NCBI RefSeq assembly: GCF_001577525.1
Contig: NZ_CP013015.1
Coordinates: 272,173 to 326,337, forward strand
Direction of reading: 5' to 3'
DNA length: 54,165 nucleotides
DNA from: Candidatus Desulfofervidus auxilii
Lineage (GTDB): Bacteria > Desulfobacterota > Desulfofervidia > Desulfofervidales > Desulfofervidaceae
Positions 8,606-17,615 of this stretch are shown here, piece after piece. Below the pieces are notes generated by a model, which worked only from the letters and a program-made list of their open reading frames with translations, was not told the origin of the DNA and did no database searches. Every line of letters begins with the position of its first letter. Position 1 is the first letter of the stretch. The position numbers were made by a program, and so were the translations under genes.

Positions 8606-8866
8606 ATGGCCCATAAAAAAGCAGGTGGTAGCTCTCGGAATGGTCGTGATAGTGCCGGAAAGAGGCTAGGAGTTAAAAGGTTTGCTGGCCAATTTGTTAA
8701 AGCAGGCAATATTTTAGTCAGACAGAGAGGGACAAAAATTCATCCTGGACTAAATGTGGGAACAGGTAAAGACTACACTTTGTTTGCTAAAATAGATGGT
8801 ATTGTAAATTTTGAGCGTCTGGGTAAGTATAAAAAGAAAGTTAGTGTGTATCCTCCAAATGTTTAA
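8606..8866 (+). CDS. rpmA: 50S ribosomal protein L27
   Basis: An 86-residue protein starting [20 protein letters not shown], the L27 signature; its N-terminal arm reaches the peptidyl-transferase centre. The N-terminus has no cleavable extension of the Firmicutes type. Ribosome site GGAGG lies 8 nt before the ATG. It follows rplU by 11 bp and abuts obgE without any gap, its TAA being followed at once by the obgE ATG. Confidence 0.97.
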   Translation: MAHKKAGGSSRNGRDSAGKRLGVKRFAGQFVKAGNILVRQRGTKIHPGLNVGTGKDYTLFAKIDGIVNFERLGKYKKKVSVYPPNV

Positions 8867-9889
8867 ATGCGTTTTGTTGATGAAGCAAAAATATATGTTA
8901 AGGCCGGCGACGGTGGACGAGGTTGTGTTAGCTTTCGCCGTGAAAAATATGTTCCCCATGGTGGACCAGATGGAGGAGATGGTGGCCATGGGGGAAATGT
9001 CATCCTTAAAGCCAGCTCTCAACTTCACACCTTATTAGATTTTAAATATCGTCAACACTTCAAGGCCCAGCACGGTCAACATGGTCGGGGCAAAAAACAG
9101 ACAGGCAAAGACGGAAAAGATTTAATTATTAAAGTACCTACGGGAACACTTGTCCTGGATGTTCAAACTGGAAAGGTCTTGGCTGATTTAACCCAAGATG
9201 GTCAAGAAGTAATTGTAGCTAGAGGTGGCCGCGGTGGTTGGGGCAACTGGCATTTTGCTACCCCTACCCATCAAGTCCCACGGCATGCTCAACCAGGAGA
9301 AAAGGGAGAAGAACGTTGGATTTTGCTGGAATTAAAATTGATAGCAGATATAGGCTTAGTAGGAGCACCTAATGTAGGAAAATCCTCATTAGTGGCTGCT
9401 ATTTCAGCCGCTCGCCCTAAAGTTGCTGAATACCCTTTTACTACCTTATACCCTCAATTAGGCTCAGTAGAAACAGAAGACCACTTCCGTTTTGTAGTAG
9501 CGGAAATACCAGGACTTTTAGAAGGTGCCCACACAGGTATAGGATTGGGAACTCGTTTCCTTCGTCACATTGAAAGAACTATCCTGATTGCCTATGTCCT
9601 TGATATATCCCAAATTGATCCCCAACAACCGCTGAAGGCCTTTAAAAAATTAAAAAGGGAATTAAAGGCCTATAATCCGTCTTTACTCACTAAACAACAG
9701 GTGGTAATTATTAATAAAATAGATTTACCAGAAGCTAAACAACGGTTGGCTATTATAAAAAAGGCTTTAGAGAAAGAAAGAATTCCTTATTGGTGTGTTT
9801 CCGCTTTAACTGGGGAAGGTATAGAGGTATTTAAAAAAGAAATAGGAAAGATACTAAATGAAGGCAGAAAAAAATCTTACCAAGCTTAG
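8867..9889 (+). CDS. obgE: GTPase ObgE/CgtA
   Basis: A 340-residue ribosome-assembly and stress GTPase. Residues 1-157 form the glycine-rich Obg fold (MRFVDEAKIYVKAGDGGRG, GGPDGGDGGHGGNV). The G domain has P-loop GAPNVGKSSL (more often GFPNVGKSTL), switch II EIPGLLEGAH (usually DIPGL) and NKID for guanine recognition. The C-terminal OCT domain of some Gram-positives is absent, as usual for Proteobacteria-like forms. Its ATG follows the rpmA stop directly, and its 3' end overlaps proB by 32 bp, so translation of the operon is tightly coupled. Confidence 0.96.
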   Translation: MRFVDEAKIYVKAGDGGRGCVSFRREKYVPHGGPDGGDGGHGGNVILKASSQLHTLLDFKYRQHFKAQHGQHGRGKKQTGKDGKDLIIKVPTGTLVLDVQTGKVLADLTQDGQEVIVARGGRGGWGNWHFATPTHQVPRHAQPGEKGEERWILLELKLIADIGLVGAPNVGKSSLVAAISAARPKVAEYPFTTLYPQLGSVETEDHFRFVVAEIPGLLEGAHTGIGLGTRFLRHIERTILIAYVLDISQIDPQQPLKAFKKLKRELKAYNPSLLTKQQVVIINKIDLPEAKQRLAIIKKALEKERIPYWCVSALTGEGIEVFKKEIGKILNEGRKKSYQA

Positions 9890-11006
9890 AAAATCTATAT
9901 GTGAAAATGCGCATCGGATAGTAATAAAGGTAGGAAGCAGTGTAATCACCACTGCGGAAGGTCTTAATCTATCTATTATCGCTCAACTGGCTGCTCAAAT
10001 CGCCAGTTTGCGTCAAAAGGGTAAGGAGATTATCTTGGTTTCTTCTGGGGCTATTGCCGCAGGAAAGAGAAAAATGAAATTCAAACAAGGCCATTTTTCC
10101 CTTCCTCAATATCAGGCCCTGGCTGCTATTGGTCAGGGAGATTTAATCCAGTGTTATGAAAGGGCTTTTGCCGCTTATAACCAACCCATAGCTCAAGTGT
10201 TACTCACTAAAGATGGACTAACCCAGCGTTATCGTTACCTGAATGCTCGTCACACCTTTCTCGCTCTTTTGCGCTGGGGAGTAATACCCATTGTGAACGA
10301 AAATGATACTGTAGCGGTTGAGGAAATAAAATTTGGGGATAATGATTTTCTGGCAGGTTTGATCACAGCCATGTTGGAAACGGATCTGCTGATTTTCCTC
10401 ACAGACATAAATGGACTCTATGAACAAGACCCTAGAATTTATCCAAAAGCCAGGCGTTTGCCCATAGTGGAAAAAATTGATGCCTTCATAGAAGCTTTGG
10501 GTGCTAGTCCTCCAAACAAACTAGGAAGAGGTGGCATTGCTAGCAAAATTCAGGTAGCAAAAGAGATGACTGCCTTAGGCATTCCAGTAATCATGGCTAG
10601 GGGCAAAGACCCTGAAGTTTTATGTTCAATTTTTAAGGGTGAAGAGATAGGAACACTTTTTATTCCCCAGAAAGCACATCTGCGTGTGCGTAAACATTGG
10701 CTGGCTTCCTTACCTCCTAAAGGGAAAATAATCATTGATTCCGGTGCAGAAAAGGCATTACGCTATGGCGGAAAAAGCCTCTTACCTCCAGGGGTAAAGT
10801 CCATTGATGGAGAATTTTCTGCTGGTGACCCGGTATGTTGCACCAATGAGCAAGGAGAGAAAATAGCTATTGGTTTAGTAAATTACAGTAGTTGGGAAGT
10901 AGAAAAAATAAAAGGGCTTAAGACTAAAGAGATCGAAAAGGTATTAGGTCACAAAGGCTATGAAGAAGTAATCCATCGCGATAATTTGTGTATTCTGGAA
11001 AGATAA
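9858..11006 (+). CDS. proB: Glutamate 5-kinase with PUA domain
   Basis: A 382-residue cytoplasmic enzyme making gamma-glutamyl phosphate, the first step of proline synthesis. Residues 18-260 are the amino-acid kinase fold (IVIKVGSSVIT, SSGAIAAGKRKM, NENDTVAVEEIKFGDND, GRGGIASKIQVAK), and residues about 285-370 are the PUA domain (GKIIIDSGAEKALRYGGKSLLPPGV). The start ATG lies inside the end of obgE; this obgE-proB linkage is common in Desulfobacterota and relatives. The feedback-inhibition region in the kinase domain is intact. No proA is next to it; a hairpin after the stop suggests that the operon ends here. Confidence 0.95.
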   Translation: MKAEKNLTKLRKSICENAHRIVIKVGSSVITTAEGLNLSIIAQLAAQIASLRQKGKEIILVSSGAIAAGKRKMKFKQGHFSLPQYQALAAIGQGDLIQCYERAFAAYNQPIAQVLLTKDGLTQRYRYLNARHTFLALLRWGVIPIVNENDTVAVEEIKFGDNDFLAGLITAMLETDLLIFLTDINGLYEQDPRIYPKARRLPIVEKIDAFIEALGASPPNKLGRGGIASKIQVAKEMTALGIPVIMARGKDPEVLCSIFKGEEIGTLFIPQKAHLRVRKHWLASLPPKGKIIIDSGAEKALRYGGKSLLPPGVKSIDGEFSAGDPVCCTNEQGEKIAIGLVNYSSWEVEKIKGLKTKEIEKVLGHKGYEEVIHRDNLCILER

Positions 11007-11040
11007 AAGGCTGAACATTTCCCCATTTAAAACTACATCC

Positions 11041-11090
11041 AAAGGGGTGGTGGATAAATTATAGAGGGATTGTCTAGCAAACCACCCTTT
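11041..11090 (+). terminator. Possible terminator hairpin after proB
   Basis: AAAGGGGTGGT (11041-11051) can pair with ACCACCCTTT (11081-11090) with one bulged G and a 29-nt loop, followed by TTCC. It lies 35 bp past the proB stop. The long loop makes it a weak intrinsic terminator. Confidence 0.4.
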
Positions 11091-11174
11091 TCCAAACATG
11101 GCTAGACTTTGACGTTATAGCCAAAATATTCTATAAACACTTAAATAAAAATACAATCAAAGGAGAAAAATCCA

Positions 11175-11603
11175 ATGCGATTATATTTTTATGTAGTATT
11201 AACTTCTGTAATGCTCTTTAATAGTACAGCATTAGCCCAATCTCCTCCATTTTCCACAATAACAATAACTGGAGAAACTAAAAATATTTTCAATAAAGTA
11301 TGTCTTTTTGAAAAAGGCAGCTCAAAAACTCCCTTTAAAACAGAATACATATCATCTAATGGGAAATATAGCATTGACATTGAGATCCCAGGGGATATGC
11401 ATCAGTATGGAGATTATTTCTATACAGATATGCGTTTCTGGAGAGACAGTAATGACAATGGGATGAGAGAACCTAATGAACCTATTAGCGAATGTCATTT
11501 TATCATATGGATACCATCTGTCAAAAAACTATATTTGCAAGTTTACAATGGGCCAAAATACGAAATCAAATCTTCTCCTTTCAAATATGATTATCCAAAA
11601 TAA
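11175..11603 (+). CDS. Secreted hypothetical protein with a possible calcium-binding loop
   Basis: A 142-residue protein with a Sec signal peptide (about residues 1-21, ending ALAQS), so exported to the periplasm or beyond. The mature part is predicted mostly beta, like a small Ig/FN3-type or transthyretin-like domain (TITITGETKNIFNKVCLFEKG, SNGKYSIDIEIPG). Residues about 95-107 (RDSNDNGMREPNEP) resemble a DxDxDG-type calcium loop. I do not recognise a named family. The ATG has a clear AGGAG site 8 nt upstream. It stands alone, with a bidirectional hairpin after it. Confidence 0.75.
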   Translation: MRLYFYVVLTSVMLFNSTALAQSPPFSTITITGETKNIFNKVCLFEKGSSKTPFKTEYISSNGKYSIDIEIPGDMHQYGDYFYTDMRFWRDSNDNGMREPNEPISECHFIIWIPSVKKLYLQVYNGPKYEIKSSPFKYDYPK

Positions 11604-11693
11604 AATAGGAAGTTATGTTTTAAAGGGTTAAAAACAAACTTCTTATCTGCCAATTAGTATCTTGCGCTATCCGCCCACCATTGGCACACTTTA

Positions 11694-11750
11694 AGAGCTT
11701 TAAAGAGGGGCCATTATACTGCCAAATGACCCCTCACTCTAAAGCCCTCT
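11694..11750. terminator. Long imperfect inverted repeat between convergent genes
   Basis: AGAGCTTTAAAGAGGGGCCA and the reverse complement of the segment AATGACCCCTCACTCTAAAG form a long imperfect stem of about 20 bp with a short loop near 11717-11724. It sits between the secreted hypothetical gene and the ferredoxin gene, which converge, so a shared terminator is the simple reading. Confidence 0.5.
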
Positions 11751-11777
11751 ACCTTGATTGAGCTAAGTTTGCAAATC

Positions 11778-11966
11778 TTATACTTCTTCTACGGTAATAC
11801 ACTCATTTGGACAAACTTCAACACAACTCATACAGCCCACGCACTCGTCTGCATTTACTGGTTCTGCTTTTTCATCTACTAGTTCCCATACCTCTTGAGG
11901 GCAAATCTCTACACACTCGCCACATCCCACACAACAATCTTTGTCATTCTTTGGAATAAAAGCCAT
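11778..11966 (-). CDS. Small 2[4Fe-4S] ferredoxin
   Basis: A 62-residue protein with two CxxCxxCxxxCP clusters: CVGCGECVEICP and CVGCMSCVEVCP. It is a bacterial-type dicluster ferredoxin, an electron carrier of low potential in the cytoplasm. It follows the Mrp-type ATPase gene by 52 bp on the same strand, so it may be in one transcript with it and could serve the same Fe-S related process, but this is only context. The start ATG at 11964-11966 has a ribosome site GGAGGGGAAGG upstream. Confidence 0.95.
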   Translation of the reverse strand: MAFIPKNDKDCCVGCGECVEICPQEVWELVDEKAEPVNADECVGCMSCVEVCPNECITVEEV

Positions 11967-12018
11967 CCTTCCCCTCCTTTAATTGAAATATCCTTCCCTC
12001 AAATAGGAAAGGTAACTC

Positions 12019-13194
12019 TTATTTTAATTCCCCTTTAATAAATTTTTCAACTAATTCTTCAGGTGTGGCATCTGGTATATCTAAAACTACACCTACCTTG
12101 TTTTTATAAAAAACATATTTGGCCTTCTCTTTCATCTCCTTGGCCATCACTAAATCCGCACCTAAATCCACAAATACCTTAGGTCTTATAGGCCCTTGCT
12201 GTGAAGGGCTAATCCGCTCCACCTTCTTTATCTGACTATCTTTGACATGCACCATGGCTATTTGGTCACAATTAGTAAGAAATGGTGCAGGTTTGCCATC
12301 TTTTAAAGGAATAGTTACTTTATAGCTATTTTTTGCCCTAATTTCATCTAAAGATACAGGTTTTATTTCCATTTCTTTTAAACGTTGAATTAATCTATCA
12401 GCAATTTCAAAAAGTGCCTTATTATAAGGATTATCTTCTCTTTCCATATATTTTATTAGTTTGCCTTCATCTCCTGCTTCTACCACTCCTAAATCAAAGG
12501 GCAATTTCCCCAAAAATTCAACATGAAAGGCCAAGGCTGTCCTTTCTCCCCCACCTGTTTTAAAAATATCCACTTCTTTTCCACAGTGAGGACAGATAAA
12601 ACCACTCATATTCTCTATTATGCCGGCAATGTCCATATCTACTTCGTGGCAAAAGGTAATAGACTTTCGGATATCAGCTAGGGCTACTTCTTGAGGAGTA
12701 GTGACAATGATGGCCTTGGCTTCAGGAATTAATTGGGCAATAGAAAGAGGCTCATCCCCTGTGCCTGGAGGAGAGTCAACTACCAGATAATCCAAGTCTC
12801 CCCACTGCACATCACCAATAAATTGTCTGATGGCCGCATGTTTTAAGGGACCACGCCAGATTACTGCCTGGTCTTTATCCGCCATAAAACATTCCATAGA
12901 TACTACTTCCAGATTAGGCATAATTTCCTTGGGCAAAACCTTTTGTTCAGGGGAGATATCTAAAATATCTGGGATATTTAAAAGGTGAGGGATGCTAGGG
13001 CCGTGTAAGTCTATGTCCAATAAGCCTACTTTATTTCCCTTTTTAGCCAGGGCAATAGCCAAACAGGCAGCAATAGTGCTCTTTCCTACCCCACCTTTTC
13101 CACTAAGGACCATCAACTTGTGCTTAATATGGGTAAGGACGGGTTTTAAAATTGCTTCTTCATCTATCCCGGGCATTTGTTTTTCTTGTTTCAT
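12019..13194 (-). CDS. Mrp/NBP35 family P-loop ATPase with C-terminal NifX/NifB-like domain
   Basis: A 391-residue protein. Residues 25-270 are the Mrp/ApbC ATPase: deviant Walker A SGKGGVGKSTIAACLA, the YLVVDSPPGTGDEP motif and a CPHC pair (FICPHCGKEVDIF) for Fe-S cluster binding between subunits. Residues about 290-390 resemble the dinitrogenase iron-molybdenum-cofactor-binding domain (IPLKDGKPAPFLTNCDQIAMV, VFVDLGADLVMAKEMKEKAKY). Mrp proteins act as Fe-S cluster carriers. The fused architecture is common in Desulfobacterota and archaea. No typical nitrogenase genes are near. A dicluster ferredoxin gene follows. Confidence 0.93.
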   Translation of the reverse strand: MKQEKQMPGIDEEAILKPVLTHIKHKLMVLSGKGGVGKSTIAACLAIALAKKGNKVGLLDIDLHGPSIPHLLNIPDILDISPEQKVLPKEIMPNLEVVSMECFMADKDQAVIWRGPLKHAAIRQFIGDVQWGDLDYLVVDSPPGTGDEPLSIAQLIPEAKAIIVTTPQEVALADIRKSITFCHEVDMDIAGIIENMSGFICPHCGKEVDIFKTGGGERTALAFHVEFLGKLPFDLGVVEAGDEGKLIKYMEREDNPYNKALFEIADRLIQRLKEMEIKPVSLDEIRAKNSYKVTIPLKDGKPAPFLTNCDQIAMVHVKDSQIKKVERISPSQQGPIRPKVFVDLGADLVMAKEMKEKAKYVFYKNKVGVVLDIPDATPEELVEKFIKGELK

Positions 13195-13281
13195 TTTCTG
13201 CCTCCGCTTTCCTCAACAACTTGTTAAAGAAAAAATTTATATAAACTTTTTCAATTTATTTAGCAATACCACATTTACAAT

Positions 13282-14904
13282 TCAAGGTATAAAACTATAT
13301 CTTTGCATCTTTTTAGGCACATACCATCTAATAAAATTATAGCTAATGCCTGCTGGTGCAGGCTCAATCCCATGAAAACGCAAATGAATGATAGGTAAGG
13401 CTTCAGGCACATATAAAAAAGTATAAGGTTGTTCTTCAGCCAAAATTTCCTGAATACGAAAGTAACATCTTTTTCTTTCCTCTAAATTAAAAGTATGCCG
13501 TCCTTCTTCAATCAACTTATCTAACTCTTTATTGTGATAACCAATAAAATTTAATCCCCCTGGGACATCTTTAGAAGAATGCCAGACATCATATAAATCA
13601 GGGTCTTGCGGAATTGTCCAGCCTAAAATAGTGGCTTCAAAACGACGTTTGTTAATAAATTCTTTGATGAAGGCCGTCCATTCAATCACCCTAATTTTGA
13701 CCTTAATGCCAATTTGACCCAGGCGATATTGGATAATTTGGGCAGCATTAAGGCGGTTTGAATTACCTTGATTAGTGATAATAGTAAACATAAAAGGGCG
13801 ACCATCTTTATCCAAAATCCCATCACCATCTGTATCTTGCCAGCCTACCTCAGCTAAAAGTTTCTTTGCCTTTTCAGGATTATAAAAGTAACGCCTTACA
13901 TGGGGATTATAGGCCCACATATCTGGTTTATACGGCCCTGTAGCTACCACACCTAATCCCAGTAATACTCCATCTACAATTTCTTGCTTATTTATAGCAT
14001 AACTTATTGCTTGGCGAACACGCTTATCTCTAAATAAAGGACACTGCAAATTGTAGCCTAAATAAGTATAACTTGCGGCTAGATAGCGATATTTTTTAAA
14101 ATTTTTTTTAAACCAGGCAGTATCAGTCTGTCTTTTGTATTGTAAGGGGGTTAAACCCATGTAATCTATCCCTCCTGCCTTCAGCTCCAAAAACATGGTT
14201 GCCATATCTGGAATAACACGGCTAATATACCAATTAATACAAGGTCTGCCGTCAAAATAGTCAGGATTATACTCCAATATAATTTTTTGTCCACTCACCC
14301 ATTCTTTAAACCTATATGGGCCTGTCCCAATGGGATGGCGAATAAGGGGGCTTTTAGTAATATCTTTACCACTTAATAAATGCTGGGGCAAAATGGAAAT
14401 GGTCCAGCTAGCCAGACCTGGAGCAAATGGCTGTTTGTAATAGACCCGAAAGGTAAAATCATCAGGCGCCTCTGCCTTAGCTATCTCCATAAAATCTCCT
14501 GCATAAGGTGTGGGGGTATGAGGGTCAACCATGAGTTGATAGGTAAAAAGCACATCTTTAGCAGTAAAAGGATGACCATCATGCCATTTTACTCCCTGCC
14601 GTAATTTAAAGGTAATTATCTGCCCATCTGAAGAAACATTCCAAGATTTAGCCAGATTTCCAATAAGTTTTAAATTCTTATCATATTTAAGAAGACCATC
14701 ATACACCAAACTAGCAATTTCATGAGAGGCACTATCTGGGGCCAAAATAGGAATCAAATTACTGCACTCACCAATAGAACCTACGATAATGGCATCACCA
14801 TAAGGGCACTTTCCATAAAGTGCTGAAACTTGCAAAAAAAGAAAAATTAGGATTGACAAAACCTGTTTCTTTTTGTCTAAATAAAATATGTATCTTTTTT
14901 TCAT
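13282..14904 (-). CDS. Family-5 peptide/nickel ABC transporter substrate-binding protein
   Basis: About 540 residues from the ATG at 14902-14904. A basic N-terminus ([12 protein letters not shown]) and hydrophobic segment form an export signal ending near ALYGK. The mature protein is an SBP_bac_5 (DppA/OppA-like) periplasmic binding protein: [31 protein letters not shown] and a long C-terminal lobe. No ABC permease or ATPase is adjacent; the DppBC pair at 1-1493 is a candidate partner. The open frame continues 42 codons further upstream, but that would run through the divergent RlpA-like gene. With the chosen start, the two genes still overlap head-to-head by 17 bp. Confidence 0.93.
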   Translation of the reverse strand: MKKRYIFYLDKKKQVLSILIFLFLQVSALYGKCPYGDAIIVGSIGECSNLIPILAPDSASHEIASLVYDGLLKYDKNLKLIGNLAKSWNVSSDGQIITFKLRQGVKWHDGHPFTAKDVLFTYQLMVDPHTPTPYAGDFMEIAKAEAPDDFTFRVYYKQPFAPGLASWTISILPQHLLSGKDITKSPLIRHPIGTGPYRFKEWVSGQKIILEYNPDYFDGRPCINWYISRVIPDMATMFLELKAGGIDYMGLTPLQYKRQTDTAWFKKNFKKYRYLAASYTYLGYNLQCPLFRDKRVRQAISYAINKQEIVDGVLLGLGVVATGPYKPDMWAYNPHVRRYFYNPEKAKKLLAEVGWQDTDGDGILDKDGRPFMFTIITNQGNSNRLNAAQIIQYRLGQIGIKVKIRVIEWTAFIKEFINKRRFEATILGWTIPQDPDLYDVWHSSKDVPGGLNFIGYHNKELDKLIEEGRHTFNLEERKRCYFRIQEILAEEQPYTFLYVPEALPIIHLRFHGIEPAPAGISYNFIRWYVPKKMQRYSFIP

Positions 14905-15343
14905 ATGCCTAGTGTTTTTAATGTCAAGTTGCACGGTTGTCAAGGTAGCTACTTTTCCAGTTAAAGTAGCTGGGAAGGTGGCAGTGAAAACAGTGGAAAT
15001 CACTGGTAAGACTACTTGGAAAATCCTCACTGCCCCTTTACCAGAGAGTGAGACCGAGGGGATAGCCTCTTGGTATGGACCTGGCTTTCACGGACAGCGC
15101 ACAGCTAGTGGAGAAGTATATAATATGTATAAATACACTGCTGCTCACAAAACCCTGCCTTTAGGCACTTATGTGCGGGTAATCAACCTTGAAAATGGTA
15201 AGACAGTAATTGTCCGTATCAATGATAGGGGTCCTTTTAAAAAGGGAAGGATTATTGACCTTTCTTATGCAGCAGCCAAAAAAATTGGTATGATTGCTTC
15301 AGGGACAGCGCGGGTAAAATTAGATATTATTAGTAAGCCTTAA
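14888..15343 (+). CDS. RlpA-like septal ring lytic transglycosylase/lipoprotein
   Basis: A 151-residue lipoprotein: N-terminal signal with lipobox LMSSC (Cys about residue 15), then a Val-rich linker, then a double-psi beta-barrel (residues 55-150) with [33 protein letters not shown] and [18 protein letters not shown]. In characterised RlpA proteins this domain cleaves naked glycan strands; the Asp in NDRGP and the His in FHG are kept. There is no SPOR domain. The ATG has no obvious ribosome site and lies 17 bp inside the divergent binding-protein gene, an awkward layout; a leaderless start is possible. A HIT-family gene follows by 21 bp. Confidence 0.9.
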   Translation: MYLFFICLVFLMSSCTVVKVATFPVKVAGKVAVKTVEITGKTTWKILTAPLPESETEGIASWYGPGFHGQRTASGEVYNMYKYTAAHKTLPLGTYVRVINLENGKTVIVRINDRGPFKKGRIIDLSYAAAKKIGMIASGTARVKLDIISKP

Positions 15344-15364
15344 ATTCATAGTAGGAGGTAAAAG

Positions 15365-15781
15365 ATGGGAGATTGTATCTTTTGCAAAATTATTCAAGGA
15401 GAAATACCAGCAACCAAAGTCTATGAAGATGAAAAGGTGTTGGCCTTTATGGACATCAATCCCTTAAATGATGGACACACCCTTATTGTTCCCAAACGGC
15501 ATGCTGAGACTATTTTTGAGATTGACCCACAAGATCTAATTGCTACCATAAAAGTAGCCCAAAAATTAGCCATAGCCATTAAAAAAGCCTTAGATTCAGA
15601 TGGTATGATTGTAGTGCAATTAAACAACAAGGCTGCAGGACAAATGGTGCCTCATCTACATATCCATCTTATCCCTAGATGGGAAAATGATGGCCTTCAG
15701 ATTGGCAAATGGGAGATGAAGCCAGGAGATATGGAAAAAATAAAAGACATTGCTGAAAAAATTAAAAAGGAAGTTGGATAA
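15365..15781 (+). CDS. HIT family nucleotide-binding hydrolase
   Basis: A 138-residue cytoplasmic protein with the full histidine-triad signature HLHIHLIPR at residues 97-105 and the N-terminal CIFCKIIQGEIPATKVYED of the Hint/PKCI branch. Members hydrolyse purine nucleoside phosphoramidates and adenylated intermediates; the physiological substrate is generally unclear. The two N-terminal Cys residues of a zinc site (CIFC) are present, the matching His residues are less certain. AGGAGG lies 6 nt before the ATG. It follows the RlpA-like gene closely. Confidence 0.95.
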   Translation: MGDCIFCKIIQGEIPATKVYEDEKVLAFMDINPLNDGHTLIVPKRHAETIFEIDPQDLIATIKVAQKLAIAIKKALDSDGMIVVQLNNKAAGQMVPHLHIHLIPRWENDGLQIGKWEMKPGDMEKIKDIAEKIKKEVG

Positions 15782-15826
15782 TCATCTAACCTTGCATCTT
15801 TTAAAACTCCCGCGTAAAATGGCACA

Positions 15827-16321
15827 ATGAATTATGTTTTTGAAAAGGCCAAAATGTGTGATATTAAAGCTATTTATAACTTGCTCACCTATTATGGCCA
15901 AAAAGGATTGCTTTTACCTCGTCCTTTAAGCCAGATTTATGATTTTTTACGGGATTTTTTTGTTTGCCGTCGTGAGAGTGAAGTAGTGGGCATTTGTGCT
16001 TTACACATTTGTTGGGAAAATCTGGCAGAAATTCGGTCTTTGGCAGTAAAAGAGGAATTTCAAGGAAGAGGTATTGGTTCATATTTGGTTCAGGCCTGTC
16101 TTCAAGAAGCCATGTCTTTTGGTATTACCAGAGTATTCACTTTAACTTACCAACCTGATTTTTTTCAGAAATTTGGTTTTAAAGAAGTAAAAAAATCATT
16201 TCTACCACACAAAATCTGGGCAGATTGCATTCGCTGTCCTAAATATCCGGATTTGTGTGATGAAGTAGCATTATTGTGGGAGTTCAAAAATGGAACAAAT
16301 AATGAACATATGTCAAGATAA
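15827..16321 (+). CDS. GNAT acetyltransferase, short N-acetylglutamate synthase-like
   Basis: A 164-residue GNAT protein: the acetyl-CoA site is SLAVKEEFQGRGIGSYLVQAC (Q/RxxGxG/A), and the N-terminal half (IYNLLTYYGQKGLLLPRPLSQIYD) matches the stand-alone N-acetylglutamate synthases of Desulfobacterota that lack the kinase-like domain of ArgA. The reaction would be L-glutamate plus acetyl-CoA, the first step of arginine synthesis. The C-terminal CIRCPKYPDLCDE segment, with three Cys residues, is also usual in this branch. Its 3' end overlaps the next gene by 32 bp. No arg genes are adjacent, so substrate is inferred from sequence alone. Confidence 0.82.
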   Translation: MNYVFEKAKMCDIKAIYNLLTYYGQKGLLLPRPLSQIYDFLRDFFVCRRESEVVGICALHICWENLAEIRSLAVKEEFQGRGIGSYLVQACLQEAMSFGITRVFTLTYQPDFFQKFGFKEVKKSFLPHKIWADCIRCPKYPDLCDEVALLWEFKNGTNNEHMSR

Positions 16322-17615
16322 AATAGCTGTCAAAAACATCAAAAAATATGAAATTTATGCAGTGAAGAGCAAAAAAACAGTTATCCAAGTGAAAGAAGGA
16401 AAGGTAGAATTTCTAAACTTAGCAGAAAGTAAGGGATTAAGTTTAAGATTACTTAATGATGAAGGCAGAATAGGTTTTGCTTATACCACAGATATGGAAG
16501 AAAGTGCTTTAGAATACATTGTTGATCAAGCTTTAACTGGAAGCAGGTTGACCTCACCTGATGCCTTTTGGGAATTTCCGGTTGAGACCAAGAGTTATCC
16601 CCAATTGATGATCTGTGACACAGAGATAGATCTAAATCCCAAGATTCAGTTTACCTTAGAAATGGAGGCCGCAGCCAAAAAATATTCCCCTTCTATTAAA
16701 AAAGTGCGTCAGGCCCAATTTCAAGATATATGGGCAGAAGTGTATATTAAAAACCATAGGGGACTTAATGTAAATGCTGAACGCACCCTTTTCAGTGGCA
16801 GTATTATGGTTATGGCTGAAGAAAAAGGGCAAGCAGAAATGGGCTGGCACTATGAGTTCAATCCTTTTTTTAGTAAATTAAATTCTCAAGAAATTGCTCA
16901 AGAAGCTGCCCGTTTGGCCACAGAAGCTTTGGGGGCTAAACCAATCCCCACCCAAAAAACAAATGTTATTTTGACTAATCGGGTAACTAGTGAAATCTTA
17001 AATGTGTTAAGCCCTGCTTTTTTAGCAGATGAAGTCCAAAAGGGGAAATCCATCTTAGCTCCCCATCTAGGAAAAACACTTTTTTCTCCTCTAATCACTA
17101 TATATGATGATGGTCTTTACCCCCAGGGTTATGCTACCAGACCATTTGATGACGAAGGTGTCCCTCAGCAAAAGACCACTTTAGTAAAAAGTGGAACAAT
17201 AAATGGCTTCCTCTATGATAGTTATACAGCAGCCAAAGAAAATAAACACTCTACTGGCAATGCTGGACGTATGGGTTTAGAAGTTCCTCCTAAAGTAGAG
17301 CCAACCAATTTCTATTTGGAGCCACTTTCCACTTCCTTTGCGCAATTGTTAAAAAAGCTCCATAAAGGCCTAGTAGTTACTGAGGCATTAGGCATGCACA
17401 CTGCTGATCCTATTTCTGGTGATTTTTCGGTAGGAGTGGCTGGTTATTGGGTAGAAAGGGGAGAAAAGGCCTTTCCTGTAAAGGGCATTGCCATGGCAGG
17501 AAATGTAATAAATTTATTTAAAAATATCATTGATATTGGCGAGGATTTACGCTTCTTTGGCCATTGTGGAGCCCCTAGTGTTTTAATAGAAGGAATTCAA
17601 ATAAGTGGCTATTAA
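16290..17615 (+). CDS. TldE/PmbA-type metalloprotease component
   Basis: A 441-residue member of the TldD/PmbA family. TldD and TldE (PmbA) act together as a cytoplasmic protease that trims unfolded peptides, for example the antitoxin CcdA and modified-peptide precursors. The conserved features are YGEGV-like N-terminal VKEGKVEFLNLAESKGLSLRL, the long middle beta domain, and GLVVTEALGMHTADPISGDFSVG and EGIQISG near the C-terminus. The HExxxH zinc motif of TldD is lacking, so I place it on the PmbA side; the TldD partner is not in the window. GGGAG lies 7 nt before the ATG. The gene overlaps the acetyltransferase gene, and its end overlaps the ChaN gene. Confidence 0.9.
   Translation: MEQIMNICQDKIAVKNIKKYEIYAVKSKKTVIQVKEGKVEFLNLAESKGLSLRLLNDEGRIGFAYTTDMEESALEYIVDQALTGSRLTSPDAFWEFPVETKSYPQLMICDTEIDLNPKIQFTLEMEAAAKKYSPSIKKVRQAQFQDIWAEVYIKNHRGLNVNAERTLFSGSIMVMAEEKGQAEMGWHYEFNPFFSKLNSQEIAQEAARLATEALGAKPIPTQKTNVILTNRVTSEILNVLSPAFLADEVQKGKSILAPHLGKTLFSPLITIYDDGLYPQGYATRPFDDEGVPQQKTTLVKSGTINGFLYDSYTAAKENKHSTGNAGRMGLEVPPKVEPTNFYLEPLSTSFAQLLKKLHKGLVVTEALGMHTADPISGDFSVGVAGYWVERGEKAFPVKGIAMAGNVINLFKNIIDIGEDLRFFGHCGAPSVLIEGIQISGY

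Noticed and set aside
11111-11122. TTTGACGTTATA, similar to the right end of an attC
   Set aside because: No matching left core with complementary arms can be placed upstream, and it does not follow a cassette-like gene.
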